From Syngnathus acus (Eukaryota; Chordata; Actinopteri; Syngnathiformes; Syngnathidae), in the NCBI RefSeq assembly GCF_901709675.1, contig NC_051087.1:1196001-1260000 (forward strand): 64,000 nt of DNA, in the 5' to 3' direction. A program made the position numbers and the translations under genes. The notes beneath the pieces are model-generated. The model was not told the DNA's origin, searched no databases, and saw only the letters and a list, made by a program, of their open reading frames with translations. Of this stretch, positions 13,001 to 25,109 are shown in pieces (within the stretch, counting starts at the first letter, position 1; each line of letters opens with the position of its first letter).

Positions 13001-15547
13001 TTGTTCGAGGGCCAGTGGATCCGCGGCTCCACCGCCGGCGGCTGTCGAAACTTCATCGGTGAGTAACGAAGCGCAAAAATATTTACCTGCTTGAAAGTTT
13101 GGACTTGCTTCCGTGTGATTTGTGGCCTGAGCGTTGTTGCGCGTCGTTGGGCAGACACCTTCTGGACCAACCCCCAATTCAAGCTGGAGCTGGCGGACGC
13201 CGACGATGACGACGACGTGTGCAGCGTGGTCATCGCGCTGATGCAGAAGAACCGACGGGAGCTGAGGAAAGAGGGCATGGACCTCCAGACCATCGGATTC
13301 TCCGTCTACGAGGTCTGACTTCGAGTCGTCGTTCAGTTTGCTCACTGACTCGGGTGGCCTAAAAAGTCTACACACCCCTGGCCTTTGAATAGGGGTGTGT
13401 AGACTTTTTAGACAATTTCGTTAAGATGTTCTGTACTCACGATTTCGTTCATTTATTTATTTTTTGGTCCATGATATAATTAAGTTTTGTTCTGGCCTCT
13501 AATTATTTTGAGTGTAATTTCACTGCTGGCCACTAGATGGTGGCACGAGCACTTTCGATCACGTGTTCTAATGTTTGAGTTTTTCTAAGAGATGGAATAT
13601 TGACGTTCAGGCTCCCAACAACGCCGATCAGCAAGGCAAAGACTTCTTCCGCACGCACGCGTCCAAAGCTCGCAGCAATACCTACATCAACCTGCGGGAG
13701 GTGTCGGGGCGCTTCACGCTGCCACCGGGCCGCTACTTGCTGGTGCCCAGCACCTTCCAGCCGCACCATGAGGCGGACTTCCTGGTGCGCATCTTCTCCG
13801 AGAAGAAGGTGGCTGCCCTGTGAGTACCGCCCAAAAAGACTCACACAAAAATAAAGTTAAGATCATCATCATTTCATTTTGATATTATTTAATGAATCTT
13901 TTACTTCATTGGTCATCAGGGAGATGGGCAGCAACATAGACGCGGACCTGCCTGAGGTGAGCGCATCATCCACATGTCAATCACCGGCTAGGTCCCGCCC
14001 CCTTCACAGTTGATTGATTTCTCCTCCAACCCCGACCAAACTCGCAGCCTCCACCGCCCAGCGCTCCCGAGGATGAGACGGATGAGGAGAAAGGACTCAG
14101 GAGGCTCTTCGAGCAGCTGGCTGGATCGGTGAGTCCGCTCTAACCTGTTTTTTCGTGGGGGACATTATTTTATTTTATTTCATTCCAGGATCGAGCCATC
14201 TCCGTCAGGGAACTTCAGCAGCTGCTCAACGGTGTCCTCAGCAGCCGTACGTCAACACTTTAATTTCGTGCTTAGAGTCGCTTAGAGTCCAGCCGGGCCA
14301 CGAACCGAATGAAGACAATCGTGCCAGAACTGTCTTTCTGTCCACAGGCAAGGAGATCCAGTTTGATGGCCTGAGCCTCCACACGTGCCACAGCATCATG
14401 AATCTGATGGACGTATCCTTCCTTCATCACTCCAGCGAGCAAGAAGGCAGTGCTTCGTTGTTTCTTTAACTCAGACTGGCAGGTGGACAACACCGGGAAG
14501 ATGGAGTTCCAGGAATTTAAGGTCTTCTGGGAGAAGATGAAGAAGTGGATCGTACGTGAGCCGCACGGCAGTCGCTGGCAGTTGGGCCAGGTGCATCATG
14601 GGAGATGTTGACCTTGTCTCGCTTCATCGTCTTCTGCTGCTGCTGCTGCTTCTCCTCCTCGTTCTTCCTGGTCTCCTTGTTCTGGTTCTCTTCTTTTGAG
14701 TCTCCTTCTGCAACCTTTTCTGGACCTCATGGATCTTTTTGTTCTTCCTCTTTTGCTTCTTCTTCTGATTCTCCTTCTGCTTCTTCTTTTGGCTCTGGTT
14801 CTTCTGGTTCTTCTTGTGTTGGTTGCAGATGCTCTTCCTCTCCTTTGACACAGACCGCTCGGGCAAGATGTCCTCCTACGAGCTCCGCAGTGCCCTCAAA
14901 GCTGCAGGTGAGACTCGGTCACTGCAACCTGCAGTGTTGTACTTTAACCACCAGGGGGCCCTCATTGCATCTCCCTGAAATGAATAAAAATCGATTATGT
15001 TTAATTCCTTTTCCAAAAATGCAACATTATTCAAACTAGCATGTTTGGACATGTTCTTAAAAAATGTTCAGTCCTCTCTGATGTGTGGTGCAGGCATGCA
15101 GCTGAACAATCAGATGCTGCAACTACTTGGCCTGAGGTTTGCCGACGAGAAGTACGACATCGACTTTGATGACTATCTCACCTGCATCGTCCGACTGGAG
15201 AACATGTTCCGTAAGTCCCGCTGTGACAAACATGCTCAGAACAGCACAGACGATTAATCCGGGTTGTTGTTGTTTTTTTCCAGGAGTTTTCCAGGCTATG
15301 GATGAGCACAACAAGGGCCGGATTCGAATGAACATGTTGCAGGTAAGCTAACGCAAACATTCATGCTAAACCTCTTTAGTATTGCTGATTTTCACTCATC
15401 ACGGGTGGATGTAGAATATATCAAATTTTCTATTTGATTGGCTCCTCCCTTTATCCATTCATTCATGCATGTGTACAGGGTTTTGTATTCCATTTAACTT
15501 GGTCTTTGCTTCTCTGTCAGTTTCTGATGTTGTCCATGAACGTGTGA
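10072..15547 (+). CDS. capn9: Calpain-9-type classical calpain (calcium-activated cysteine protease)
   Basis: Nineteen coding exons give 687 residues (human CAPN9 690): 10072-10275, 10700-10769, 11441-11559, 11628-11761, 11832-12000, 12349-12518, 12673-12750, 12898-13058, 13155-13312, 13611-13819, 13920-13956, 14048-14128, 14189-14246, 14348-14412, 14483-14551, 14829-14907, 15094-15210, 15284-15342, 15521-15547. The catalytic Cys is in [14 protein letters not shown] (exon 3); His (GHAYSVTG) and Asn ([12 protein letters not shown]) are in exon 6, so the triad is complete. The C2-like domain ends in [10 protein letters not shown]. The penta-EF-hand domain follows, with a clear loop [12 protein letters not shown]. 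Similarity is highest to CAPN9 ([31 protein letters not shown]), and the taf5l neighbour supports that. Introns carry palindromic MITE remnants. Confidence 0.93.
10496..10514. repeat. (CA)n microsatellite in capn9 intron 1
   Basis: A short run of ACACAC dinucleotides between capn9 exons 1 and 2. Confidence 0.9.
10966..11035. mobile_element. Palindromic MITE-like foldback, copy 1
   Basis: Two perfect 29-bp arms (TACACTACCGTTCAAAAGTT... and its reverse complement) flank a 12-bp loop (AAAATTGTTTGG). The ACACTACCGTTCAAAAGTTTGGGG end is a familiar teleost DNA-transposon terminus. The copy lies in capn9 intron 2 and has no coding capacity. Confidence 0.85.
11036..11194. other. AT-rich spacer between two palindromes
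   Basis: About 160 bp of nearly pure A/T with repeated TATATAAT words. No gene is seen; it could be the decayed interior of one composite element. Confidence 0.6.
11195..11264. mobile_element. Palindromic MITE-like foldback, copy 2 (inverted loop)
   Basis: The same 29-bp arms as copy 1, but the loop is CCAAACAATTTT, the exact reverse complement of the copy-1 loop. The two copies are therefore in opposite orientation and together make a symmetric 299-bp structure. Confidence 0.85.
13360..13410. mobile_element. Short perfect palindrome in capn9 intron 9
   Basis: The 20-bp arm TAAAAAGTCTACACACCCCT, an 11-bp loop, then the exact reverse complement. It resembles the terminal repeats of small teleost MITEs and is probably a solo remnant. 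Confidence 0.75.
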
Positions 15548-15764
15548 GAAGACGCCGTGAGCAAAACGGAAGCCTACAGAAGAACAAAAGTTGTCCCGTT
15601 CTCATAAGATGCATACATATACATAAATGCTTGTTCTATCATTGTGCTGTAAAACTTTCTAGTCTGGACAGGAATGGAGCAAAGAATGTGACATATCGGT
15701 TTGAGGGCTTAAACTTATGTTTGATTAGAACTTTTTGATTTTCTTTTTGTCACCACTATGAACC

Positions 15765-15781
15765 AATAAATTGTGAATAAA
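15765..15781 (+). promoter_or_regulatory. Polyadenylation signals of capn9
   Basis: Two AATAAA hexamers (15765-15770 and 15776-15781) about 220 bp beyond the capn9 stop. From here to ltv1 (15782-16489) I see only AT-rich intergenic sequence with the probable ltv1 5' UTR at its right end. Confidence 0.6.
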
Positions 15782-16489
15782 GCCGTGAAATATTTGTTGT
15801 GACTTTTTTTTCTTTACTCTTTAGACAGTCTCAAGTGCAACAGTTTTTTGAAATCACTGATGCTAAAAATGTTGGTACCTGTGCACAGAAACAGATAGTG
15901 TGAATTTTATCAAATAAAAGATAGGAATGGGGAAAAAATGTTTAAAAAATATTCCGCCTCTTCAAGTTTAAGAGTTTCAATTGATTATTAATAACTTCCG
16001 GTCTTGACAGATCCAAAATGTGAAAAAACGAAACCAAAATTCTGTTTTGTTTTGGTACGAACAGATACCGTACGTACAGTAGTAAAAATAAGGCCATACC
16101 AATCTTGACACTGGAGAAAGACAAATCAACAACTTGAGCGCACTTAGGGGAATTATTCGACTTGTCCCTCCAAATTTTTAGCACGAATTATTGTTTCAAA
16201 TGCATCGTTAGAGGAAAAAAAGCAAAGCCTTGGCATTAATTGAGTTTATCGTGAAGTTTAGTAGTTCACAAACGACCCCTTCCTTCTACGAGCAATGGTT
16301 GCGTCCAGTGCTGACGACAGTGACAAAATGGCGGAGCTAAGAGTCAACGTGATCTACAAACATCTTTGCCTAATTTTGACCATTTAAAGGTTAAACTGTC
16401 CATGACATTACAGTTGAGGGAGCAAAACGACAGCAGCGTCCGGTTTGACTATTTCTACGTAAGCCTACCCCGAGACCAATAAGAAAGAA

Positions 16490-19371
16490 ATGGTAAGTTG
16501 TCACATTTTGGATGAGCCTTTGCTTGCCAGCTAACAAGCTAACATTGGTGGTCATAGGTAAACATGCTGTTGCTAATTAAGTTCTTTTTAAATCCTTCTT
16601 AGACTACTTCTATGTGTGACGCACAGAACCCCAAATATCAGAAACAATAATTATTAAATGGTTTAAGATCTGCAATAAGAAAAACATCCACCACTCATAA
16701 TGAGGCCTCGTGAAGTGCCTTTATTTGGAGAAACATGAAAAAAAGTTTTTGTCTATCTCTACTAAACAGTCTCAATCGTTTTCTGGCAGCCTCACCGCAA
16801 GAAGAAGTCCTTCATTGAGAAGAAGAAGGCGGTGACCTTCCACCTGGTGCATAGGAGCCAAAGGGACCCCCTCGCGGCAGATGAGAAAGCGCCTCAGCAT
16901 GTCCTGCTGCCTGCCGCCAAGGTGCCATTTGCTCTTCTTTCCAGTCAACCATCAAAACAGTGAATCCGCAATTATGATGATGAAGGGAGGAGGTTCCACT
17001 TACTTGACTGGATGGTGAATGACGGTGAGACTCTTGCGGCTGTGTTGTTTCTTGTGACAGGCGGACGTGGAGAAGCGGCGGGCGGAGCAGAGAGATTTCG
17101 GCGTCTTCTTTGATGACGACTACAATTACCTGCAACACCTGAAGGAATCTTCTGGACAGACTGAGCTGTTGGCTGCTGAGCCCTCGCCCCGCTTTCACGT
17201 TCGCGCTGATGATGGCGATGATGCTGACGAAAAGGAGCAGGTGGTACCCGTGAGTTCATCTACTGTCAAAAAGAATTCAAGTTACGTGACTATTTGTTGT
17301 CTTGCAGGTGGTGAGCATCCAGCTGCCGTCATCGGTGTTCGCCTCCGACTTTGAGGAAGATGTGGGCCTCCTCAACAAAGCCGCGCCCATCTCAGGTGAG
17401 CCCTGGAACACGTGATGCTGACAGGAACTAAAATGATCCTTCACGCTAAGTAGTGATCACTTCCAAACAACACGATGTACAGAAAAAAAAACATATTAAT
17501 CAAAAAGTAAATTGTTCCTGAGTTTGACTCACTTGGTGTCACCCATGCGCTCGGTTTCAGGTCCGCGTCTGGACATGGACCCCGACATCGTGGCCGCTCT
17601 GGATGAGGACTTTGACTTCGACGACCCTGACAACCTGCTGGATGACGACTTCATTGCCAAGGCCAACATTCCCAACTGCGCCCAGCTCCGGTGAGGCTTC
17701 ACCGCCGCCACTTTATCTTTCGGAAATAGTCGAATCCGAACTCTGACGCTGGGCCACAAATCAGGAGACTCTGTCACTTTTCTTTTTTGAGATTTCATTT
17801 TATAGTCAGGCTTGCTAAACATCTCGTTTGACAGAGGCGACGACGATGGCGACGACGACTCGTGGGAGGACACGGACGATGACGAGGACGGCAGCTTTGG
17901 CTCCGGGGGCGCCTTCTCGGACGAGGAGGGCGGCGCTCGGGAGTTGCTCTTCGAAGACGAGGAGACCAGGACTCGCTTCACCGATTACTCCATGACGTCG
18001 TCGGTGATGCGGAGGAACGAACAGCTCACCCTGCTGGACGACCGCTTCGAGAAGGTCCGCACGCTACTTTGACAAGCTAAATAGCGACGGACGCGTCTGC
18101 GCTGACGGCGGAATGTGCGTTTTAGTTTTACGAGCAGTTTGACGACGACGAGATCGGCGCCCTGGACAACGCCGAGCTGGAAGGCTACATTGCGCCCGAC
18201 AGTGCTCGTCTGGAGGAGGTTATTAAGGACTACTTCGCCCAGAAAGCCAAAGAGTGAGTTCTTATCATCATCATCGTCTTCATCGTCATCAAATGTCCAC
18301 GTCATTTGCGCTTCAGGGCTCTGAGGCCTGACGACCTGGGCCCAAAAGAACTTTTTGTCCTACAAGAGGAGGAAGATGAGGAGGAGGAGGAGATGGAAAC
18401 TTTGGTCATCAAAGCTCCAGAGGAGAAGTGGGACTGTGAGAGCATCATCAGTGAGTACCACATTGCGCCGCTCAACGCAAAAAAATATATTCATGCAATG
18501 CATTCATTTATTTTATTTAAAAAAAAAAATACAATCATCACATCTATGGTGTACTTTAGTTTTTTAGAAATATGTATTATTAAATTATGTTTAACAGTGG
18601 TCACATCCTAATGTTTAAGAACAAATGAAAAGAATAGTGTACATTTTACTGCCACCTAGTGGTGAACTAATAGAATGCAAATGTGGGCAAAATGTCATTT
18701 CAAACGAGCGCCTCCTTTTGCTGCGGCATGATCATGACAGCCTGCCAAGGACCTTTTTGGCAATGAATGTGGAATTAAGCCAAAGGTTTTCGTGCAGGTA
18801 CTTACTCCAACATCTACAATAGACCCAAAGTCATCCCAGATCCTGCAAAGGTACCAACCGTCATCACCCTTCTTCTCTAAAAAACAATATTGCTTTTTGT
18901 TCTCAAATAAAATAAGATGCAAGACGTAAACTTTGGACTGTCGTTTTGCCGTCCAGGTGAAGCCGATCCGCGTGTCCGCCAGGTCGGGCATCCCTCTGGA
19001 CGTCCTCCCCGCCAGAGGTCCCACCGGCAAGCAGGTCGAGCGAATGTGCAGGATCAACGACGTCGACCTGCCGCGCGCCGCCACGCTTCCGCGACAAAAA
19101 GATGAGAGCAAGGACCAGAGGAAGGCCCGCAAGAACGCCATCAAGGAGGAGCGCAAGGTCAACACTCGCCTGGCTGATTCCGATTCAGTTCTTGCTGAAA
19201 GCGGCTCCCGTGAGATGACGACCAAATTCAGCGTCTGATCTCTGTTTGCGTTTGCAGGAGAGGCGCGTGGAGAAGAAGGCCAACAAGATGGCTTTCAAGG
19301 AGGAGAAAGTGCGCCAGGAGAAACAGATGCTCAACATCAGGAACAATGTTCAGGGCCTCAAACTCTCGTAG
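16490..19371 (+). CDS. ltv1: LTV1 ribosome biogenesis factor
   Basis: LTV1 is a 40S assembly and nuclear export factor that binds the pre-40S beak. Exon 1 (16490-16492) encodes only the start Met. The others are 16790-16921, 17061-17240, 17308-17395, 17561-17690, 17835-18054, 18126-18253, 18317-18450, 18798-18850, 18957-19157 and 19258-19371. They sum to 460 residues (human 475). The N-terminus PHRKKKSFIEKKKAVTFHLV is diagnostic. It is followed by LPSSVFASDFEEDVGLLNK, the acidic PDIVAALDEDFDFDDPDNLL, SMTSSVMRRNEQLTLLDDRF, EEKWDCESI, and the basic coiled C-terminus EERRVEKKANKMAFK. The third exon could extend nine bases to 17249 without breaking phase. The gene ends tail-to-tail with the receptor pair. 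Confidence 0.95.
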
Positions 19372-20059
19372 AAGACGCGGGACAAATGGCGCACACGGGA
19401 CTTCTTTCTGCCTGGTTTGCTTTTTTTAAGACTCTTGGCCAAATACAGGAGGTCAGTTGACCGCTCGCTTGCCTCTTTATTGTTCAAACCCATGTCAATT
19501 AAACAAGCACAAAAGGAATATCCACGATAGTAGCTTTCCATCCACGAGAAGCTTAGTCCACGGCGCGACCGGTTCCACCCGTTTGACTGTCGCCACGGCA
19601 ACGCAGCGTGATGCTGCCGAGTCGGTGCCAGTGTGCATTCCACAATGGGTGAGGCGGCCGTGATTCAGAAATCAAACGCACCGACGGGATCGTGACGCAC
19701 ATACGCGATTTTGGGAATTTTCCACGAGTGGGAGTGTTTGTATTTCACGGCGTGACAGCAAGCTGGACAGCTGCCATGTTGGCCACAGGAATGGGATCCA
19801 ACCAGTTGTCAAAAGGCCTCAGAATTGTCACCATCCAAGTGGTTGGCCTCTTCAGTGTTCTTCCACCAAGTATTGACCTGCTCAAAGGTTGTGATAGAAA
19901 AAAATGGAGGGGATATAAAATAGAAACATAGAATAGCAAAAGGAAGCAAAGCAGATAAGAAAAGCAGAGGAATGCTTTCAAATCCACCTTGTGTTTTTTT
20001 CTTCGCTCTTTGCAGGTCCCTGAGTCATTTTTCAAAGTGTTCTCTGGCTCCTCCTTTTG
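19372..20059. other. Intergenic, ltv1 to receptor copy A
   Basis: This contains the ltv1 3' UTR and, from about 19990 on the minus strand, the 3' UTR of receptor copy A. I see no further gene or recognised repeat. Confidence 0.5.
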
Positions 20060-22718
20060 TCACCTTTCCATGTAACCCACAGCCTGGTCCCCATCGCCCA
20101 TGTCCAAGTTCACCATGTTCCCGTGGGAACAGTCGTAATTCGAGCCCCAGCACCCCTCCTCATAGTCATCCTCCACCTTCTGTTCTTCTTCTTCCTCTTC
20201 CTGCACTTCCTCCTCCAGGTGCAGAGGAAGACTTTCCATCTCTGTGGAAACGCTTAAAGAGGAGTCGCCCACCGAGATGAGCCTGTGGTGGCCGGCGCAG
20301 CCGTCGGCCTCGCAGCAGCCCACCCGAGCGTGCAGAGTGAGCTTGGCAACTTCCAGACACTTGGGGAGAGGTTCCTTGGGGGCCCTGGCCAGCGGGCTCC
20401 ACACCACCACCGCCACCACGCAGATGATCAGCGTCGCCACCACCAGGACGCTGGTCAGCACGATGAGCAGCGTCGCACGCCCCGACGAGCGCTTCACGCA
20501 AGTGCGACGAGACTGCCCGAAGTACAGCCGGCCGGCCACCGGGTCGCTCACCCATCCCTTCAATGTGACGCACTCGGCGGAACCCGGCGGGAAGGTCACG
20601 TCTGTCCGGCAAACGTTCTGGTATGGTTCGCAGACAGCCTCCACCTCCCCCTAAAAGGAGCCAAGGTAACGCCGTCAACGGGTGGCATAGTGTGTGATGT
20701 CATCATCACGTATGATGTCATCATTACGTGTGATGGAAAAATATTTAAGAAATCAGCAGATAAAAGCTATTTTAAAATCTGAAAAAAAAAACTAGATTGT
20801 TTCTTTTCCGTTTAAATATTAAAACATAAGGGCAAGATCATTTAAATGAACAAAAAATATCCAATTACCGCTAACCACTAAAAAAAAAAAAAAATGTCAA
20901 AGTCAGATACTTCAGCTAAAAAAAAATATTTTTGAACTATTTTGCTGATTCATTGGTTCCCGGAATTGTATTTTTGCCAAATATAAGAATGGGCATCTGC
21001 CAATTGTGTTCTTACAGAGTCATACGTAGCATTGAATCTCAAAGTGGCCCCCCTTGTGACGTGGCGCAGTTGCGGGTCGTGGCGCAGCGGGTTGCGGAAG
21101 CTGACAATGACGCTCCTGTCGTCCGCCTTCACGTCCACGTCAGGAAAGGCCAACTTGCCTGAGCCGCAAAAAAACAAAACAAAATCTGTCGGTTCATCGG
21201 TAAACCGAATCATTTGATAAATGAGCGACGGCAGGGCTACTCACATTCAACCTCGGCCAGCCTGAAGCTGTTGTACGTGAAGGTGGCGGATTTATTGTCC
21301 GAGGGACTGCCGTGCGCCACGGCGGCCACGCTGACGTAGTGCACGTCCATGGCGCTCTCCGACGACTTCCACACCCAAGCGCTTAGATTTTCGTAGCTGT
21401 GATGCGTCGTCTCGTGCTGCTCGTGCTGCTCGGAGTCGCCCACATAGACCCGGAAGCTGACATTGGCGTCCTCGGCGTACTGCCAGTGCACGCTAGCCCG
21501 GCTGTCCGTGCAATTCACTGTCACGTTGGTGGGCGCCGCTAGAGGCACGACTGAAAAAGAAGCCAGGCATGAGCGATCCTCAGAGGTTACACCTGCCTAC
21601 TTTTGTTTATATAATACTCGCCTCGCTCTTTTAGCGACATAAAAAAGTGAAACTCCTCAATTCACCTTGACATTCCTTGCAGTAAGATGCAACAAGATGG
21701 CGGCAAAGCACTACTTTTGTACTAACACAATTCAACTCTCCTCAACATTAATGACTACTTTGACAGATTTCAACTCTTCAAGGTCCAAGGTCAACATAGT
21801 CCCTGGATGGCGGTGCAAATTATTTTCTTGTGTCGGCTGTGTGATCATTTGAGAGCAAAGTCGGAGAAGCAATTCTTCTATTGTGTTCAATTGTACCGAA
21901 TGGTTTTTTGCAGGCAAAACAAGGTGTGTGCATGTTCGACATTTTAGCAGGTCATTAATCCCGACAAACGTTGGACTATACAATATATCGGGATGGGCCA
22001 CTGAGTCACCCAAACACTTTACCTTATGTTCTTATCTTATCTTTGCACGTTGAGCCCAATAAAAATAGAATTCCATGTCAGTCTGTGACATGTTGCTTGT
22101 TTGCTAAAACAAATGTAGAAATTTTGAGCCCAGAGCAGCTCAACTCATCTTTTTTAGCCAATTAATTACAAACACCAGTGTAAAAATTTGGATTTTTATC
22201 TCCTTTGTAAAAGTAATATTAATAGGATCTATATTGTCATAATTATTATTTGGTTTTTCGATCTATGGCTTACAAGGGTAATTAACACATTTTGACTTAT
22301 CACAACTTTTGCTAGTGATCCCGTAAACTTGGGCAAACTGGACAAACGAGATTCCAAATGTTACATTTCAAATAAACACATGCGATACAACATGGGCGAT
22401 GGGGTTGGGGAAAAAAACAGAATTAAAAAAGTCAAATCTTTTTGTAATCATGAAATCTGTCATGTTTACATGTCGATATTTATAATTGAAGTATATGAAA
22501 ATACTTGTCTGTCATGTCGATATTTATAATTGAAGTATATGAAAATACTTGGAAACTGTGCTTAACGATTTTAAAGTGTGCGGCACAAGATAAAAAAAAT
22601 GTTGAGAAACAATTCAAAGAGAAATAAGATGTGGAGTCAACTCACCGGCCAGCTGTTGGGACAGCGCGCATTCCAACAACATCAGGAGGGCAGTCGTAAA
22701 CGCGACAATCGCAGGCAT
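20060..22718 (-). CDS. ifngr1: Interferon-gamma receptor 1-like class II cytokine receptor, copy A
   Basis: Minus-strand exons: 22646-22718 (signal peptide MPAIVAFTTALLMLLECALS), 21245-21550 (first fibronectin-III module, APTNVTVNCTDS...VHWQY), 21016-21158 and 20060-20650. They sum to 370 residues. The second module shows FPDVDVKADDRSVIVSFRNP and paired Cys. One membrane span (about residues 233-258) is followed by a 112-residue tail. The tail has LPKC at 269-272, like the LPKS JAK1 box of IFNGR1, an acidic stretch, and YDCSH at 346-350, which fits the YDxxH STAT1-docking pattern. In teleosts such receptors are called CRFB13 or CRFB17; I cannot tell which. The gene is next to ltv1; LTV1 and IFNGR1 are both on human 6q23-24. 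I infer it is signalling-competent. Confidence 0.85.
22440..22560. repeat. Small tandem duplication
   Basis: A segment of about 46 bp (CATGTCGATATTTATAATTG... to AAAATACTTG) occurs twice in tandem upstream of copy A exon 2. The equivalent place in copy B (about 29308-29350) has it once. Confidence 0.75.
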
Positions 22719-23625
22719 CGCAAGCGTGGTCCCTCAATCCAAAATCGGAGCGCCCACGCGGGTCCTTATCACAAGACAAACCCGATTTGACAACCCAAAT
22801 GGACGTCAAACGATGAAGTGGCAACACTTGAGCTCGTCTTTTGCGCCCAGTTCGAACGTTAAGGCGACCGCGCACACTCGCTTCCTTACTTTAATTTTTT
22901 CTCAGGACTCAATCAGGTTTTACCTTTCGGTCGGAAGTTACCTGCATGACGTCACAGCCACTTTCAAATTAAAACTATAAAATGTGAAGAATACGGATTG
23001 AAAACATGCCATTTAACAGTCAAAACAAATGCGCGTGTAAGGTTCTTAAATCACGTTAAGTACATTAATGCCGCTTAGCACAGACATCCACACAACTCAG
23101 AAATATCATGCTCTTTCAATTCATATGACTCTCTTACAACACAATTACTATTTATTATTTTCAAAATGTTTTGTTCAGATTTTCTTTCACCTGAAACTTA
23201 CTCGAAAACTTCATATACATTTTGATCATTTTCTACGCGTAAATTTGGGTACGTACTTGGACCAGCCGTCCTGCAATCCTAATATTAGCCACATGATGTC
23301 GCTAACGGAATATGGATTAAAAGGAAAAAGAGAAGTAATTGCAAATGAAAGAGCTACGGCAATTGGAATTATTTTCCTAGTATGCAATCGTGCTAGTAAT
23401 AAAGTATCAATATGTGAGTAAAAAAACACTTATACCGTATTCAAAGCTTTTCATTTTGATGAAACCAAACGTTGTGTAAACTATTATGATTATTTTATTA
23501 ATTAATTTGCATGTATACACACTCGTCAGCTGCAGTTCAAATTATTCCACAGGCCCATATAACTCTATATAAACTATATATCATACACACATATGCCACA
23601 CAATTGACAAGAATAGACTTAGACA
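22719..23625. other. 5' flank of receptor copy A
   Basis: The probable promoter of copy A. Two blocks (about 22943-23020 and 23040-23460) are closely related to about 30537-30618 and 31850-32245, the 5' flank of copy B, so they belong to the duplicated unit. No gene seen. Confidence 0.6.
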
Positions 23626-24500
23626 TAGACAAACTTTATTGTCATTTTGTCTGCACAGGGTGCCTTCCGGTTTGATTTGGTGCACTTCCGGTTCATTCTG
23701 GGTTCATTGGGTGCACTTCAGGGTCAATCCAAGATGGCCGCCTCACCGGAAGTGGGGGTCAGGGGGTGAATTGTGTAAACATAGTGGAAGTGGTGGTGAA
23801 TGAGGGTGAATATGGTAAGCATAAGGTGAACAAAGTGAATAAAGTTGGAATGGGTTGAATCGGTCGAAAAATGTAGAAATTAGAGTAGAAAAACGACATT
23901 TTGGAGAATTTGGTTGAATTTCAAATTTGGAATTTTTGGTAAGTGGGAAGTTGTGGAATAGGTTGGCATAAGATGAACAGTTGAAAGTTGGAATGGCTTG
24001 AATCGGTTGAAAAATGTAGGAATTAGAGTAGAAAAACGAATTTTGGAGAATTTGGTTGAATAAATAAAGTGAATGGTGTAGAATAACATATGTGTGAAGG
24101 CCATTGCCTTCACACAATAATAAAGTAAATGGTGTAGAATAACATATCGCCTTCACACATATCGCCTTCACACAAATATAAAATAAAATAAGTATAAAGT
24201 GCAGCAGTGATAAATATGTAATAGTGCAAGGAAACAAAGCAGTATTTAAAAAGTGTGCAGAGGAATGCTAAACCAGGTTGCGTACATTTAAACTTACATG
24301 GATTATGAAATTTCAGCAAAGTTGGCAGTGCAAGATAGTGGTTCGTAGTGTCATAATGTTCAGTTCTGTGTATGTGTGATGCAGAGTCCAGTTTAGAGTT
24401 CAACAGTCTGACGACAGCAGGGAAAAAGCTGTCGCAGAACCTGGTGGTCCTGCAGCGGATGCTGCGAAACCTCTTCCCAGAGGGCAGCAGGGAGAATAGA
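23625..24500 (-). mobile_element. LINE 3' fragment (L2/Rex-like), with internal tandem repeats
   Basis: Read on the minus strand, about 24380-24500 encodes the end of a LINE reverse-transcriptase ORF (LPSGKRFRSIRC-like, then RFCDSFFPAVVRLLNS). The 3' end is a characteristic ATGACAATAAAGTTTGTCTA tail near 23630. Between them, two related blocks about 145 bp apart (near 23846 and 23991) share GAATCGGT(C/T)GAAAAATGTA, so a minisatellite has expanded within the tail. The RT reading frame is otherwise missing. Confidence 0.7.
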
Positions 24501-24516
24501 TTAGATAGATAAGATT

Positions 24517-24634
24517 CTTACTCGTTTTACAGCTCCTCTTCCGCAGAGCAGCAGAGTAAATCGCATAAACATGTTGGTGTGTGATTGAGAAAAAACGAAA
24601 AAGAAAGCAGAGCAACGAGTGAGTAAACAGGGGT
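24517..24634 (-). pseudogene. Second copy of the mrpl4 exon 1 segment
   Basis: This is near-identical to 5560-5686. It contains the same 51-bp reading MFMRFTLLLCGRGAVKR (24522-24572 on the minus strand), followed by the same GTAAG donor and preceded by the same upstream sequence apart from a short deletion. GATA-type sequence also flanks it. No other mrpl4 exon is nearby, so it cannot make MRPL4. It is either a transposed copy or evidence that this segment is an interspersed repeat. Confidence 0.85.
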
Positions 24635-25109
24635 TCCCCTGATAGATCGATCTTTGTTCTGCCCTCAGAATTGTTTTCATGATGTAAGAAATGTTTTCTA
24701 TGTAAAGAAGCATACACAATGGTTATTTGTCGTTCGGAAGCAAAGCGGAAATTTATTTTGAAATGCACCGGAAGCTGCGCATGTTTTTGTTGAAGCGACT
24801 TGACAACTGATGAGTTGAGACGTTAGCATTACTCGTGTCATCTAAACGGATCTTTCTACTCTCATCCTCACGGAATCAACGGCTGTAAGTTATCATTGTT
24901 TATTGGATAACTTTATTATTGTTTATAAGATAAGAAGAATATTTATAGAAGAAACTGTTTGTTGTTTCACTTGCAGTTTCACTCGTTGTGTTTAACACCG
25001 AACAGAAATAAAGGGAGCAAGACGCTCAGAATCCTGGCTCACGTGTTCTATACATGAGTTTGGCTGACTGATGAACTGTGACAACGTACACGAAGTACAT
25101 AACGCACAG
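24635..25109. other. Non-coding stretch between LINE fragments
   Basis: AT-rich sequence without a supported gene or a repeat I recognise. Confidence 0.4.

Noticed and set aside
22329-22790. Plus-strand ORFs opposite the first exon of receptor copy A
   Set aside because: They cover the receptor signal-peptide exon on the other strand and reappear in copy B only through the duplication.
23743-24403. Minus-strand ORFs of 77-164 codons in the LINE tail
   Set aside because: AT-rich, Phe/Tyr/His-rich readings through LINE 3' UTR and its tandem repeats; only the short RT terminus near 24400-24500 is recognisable.
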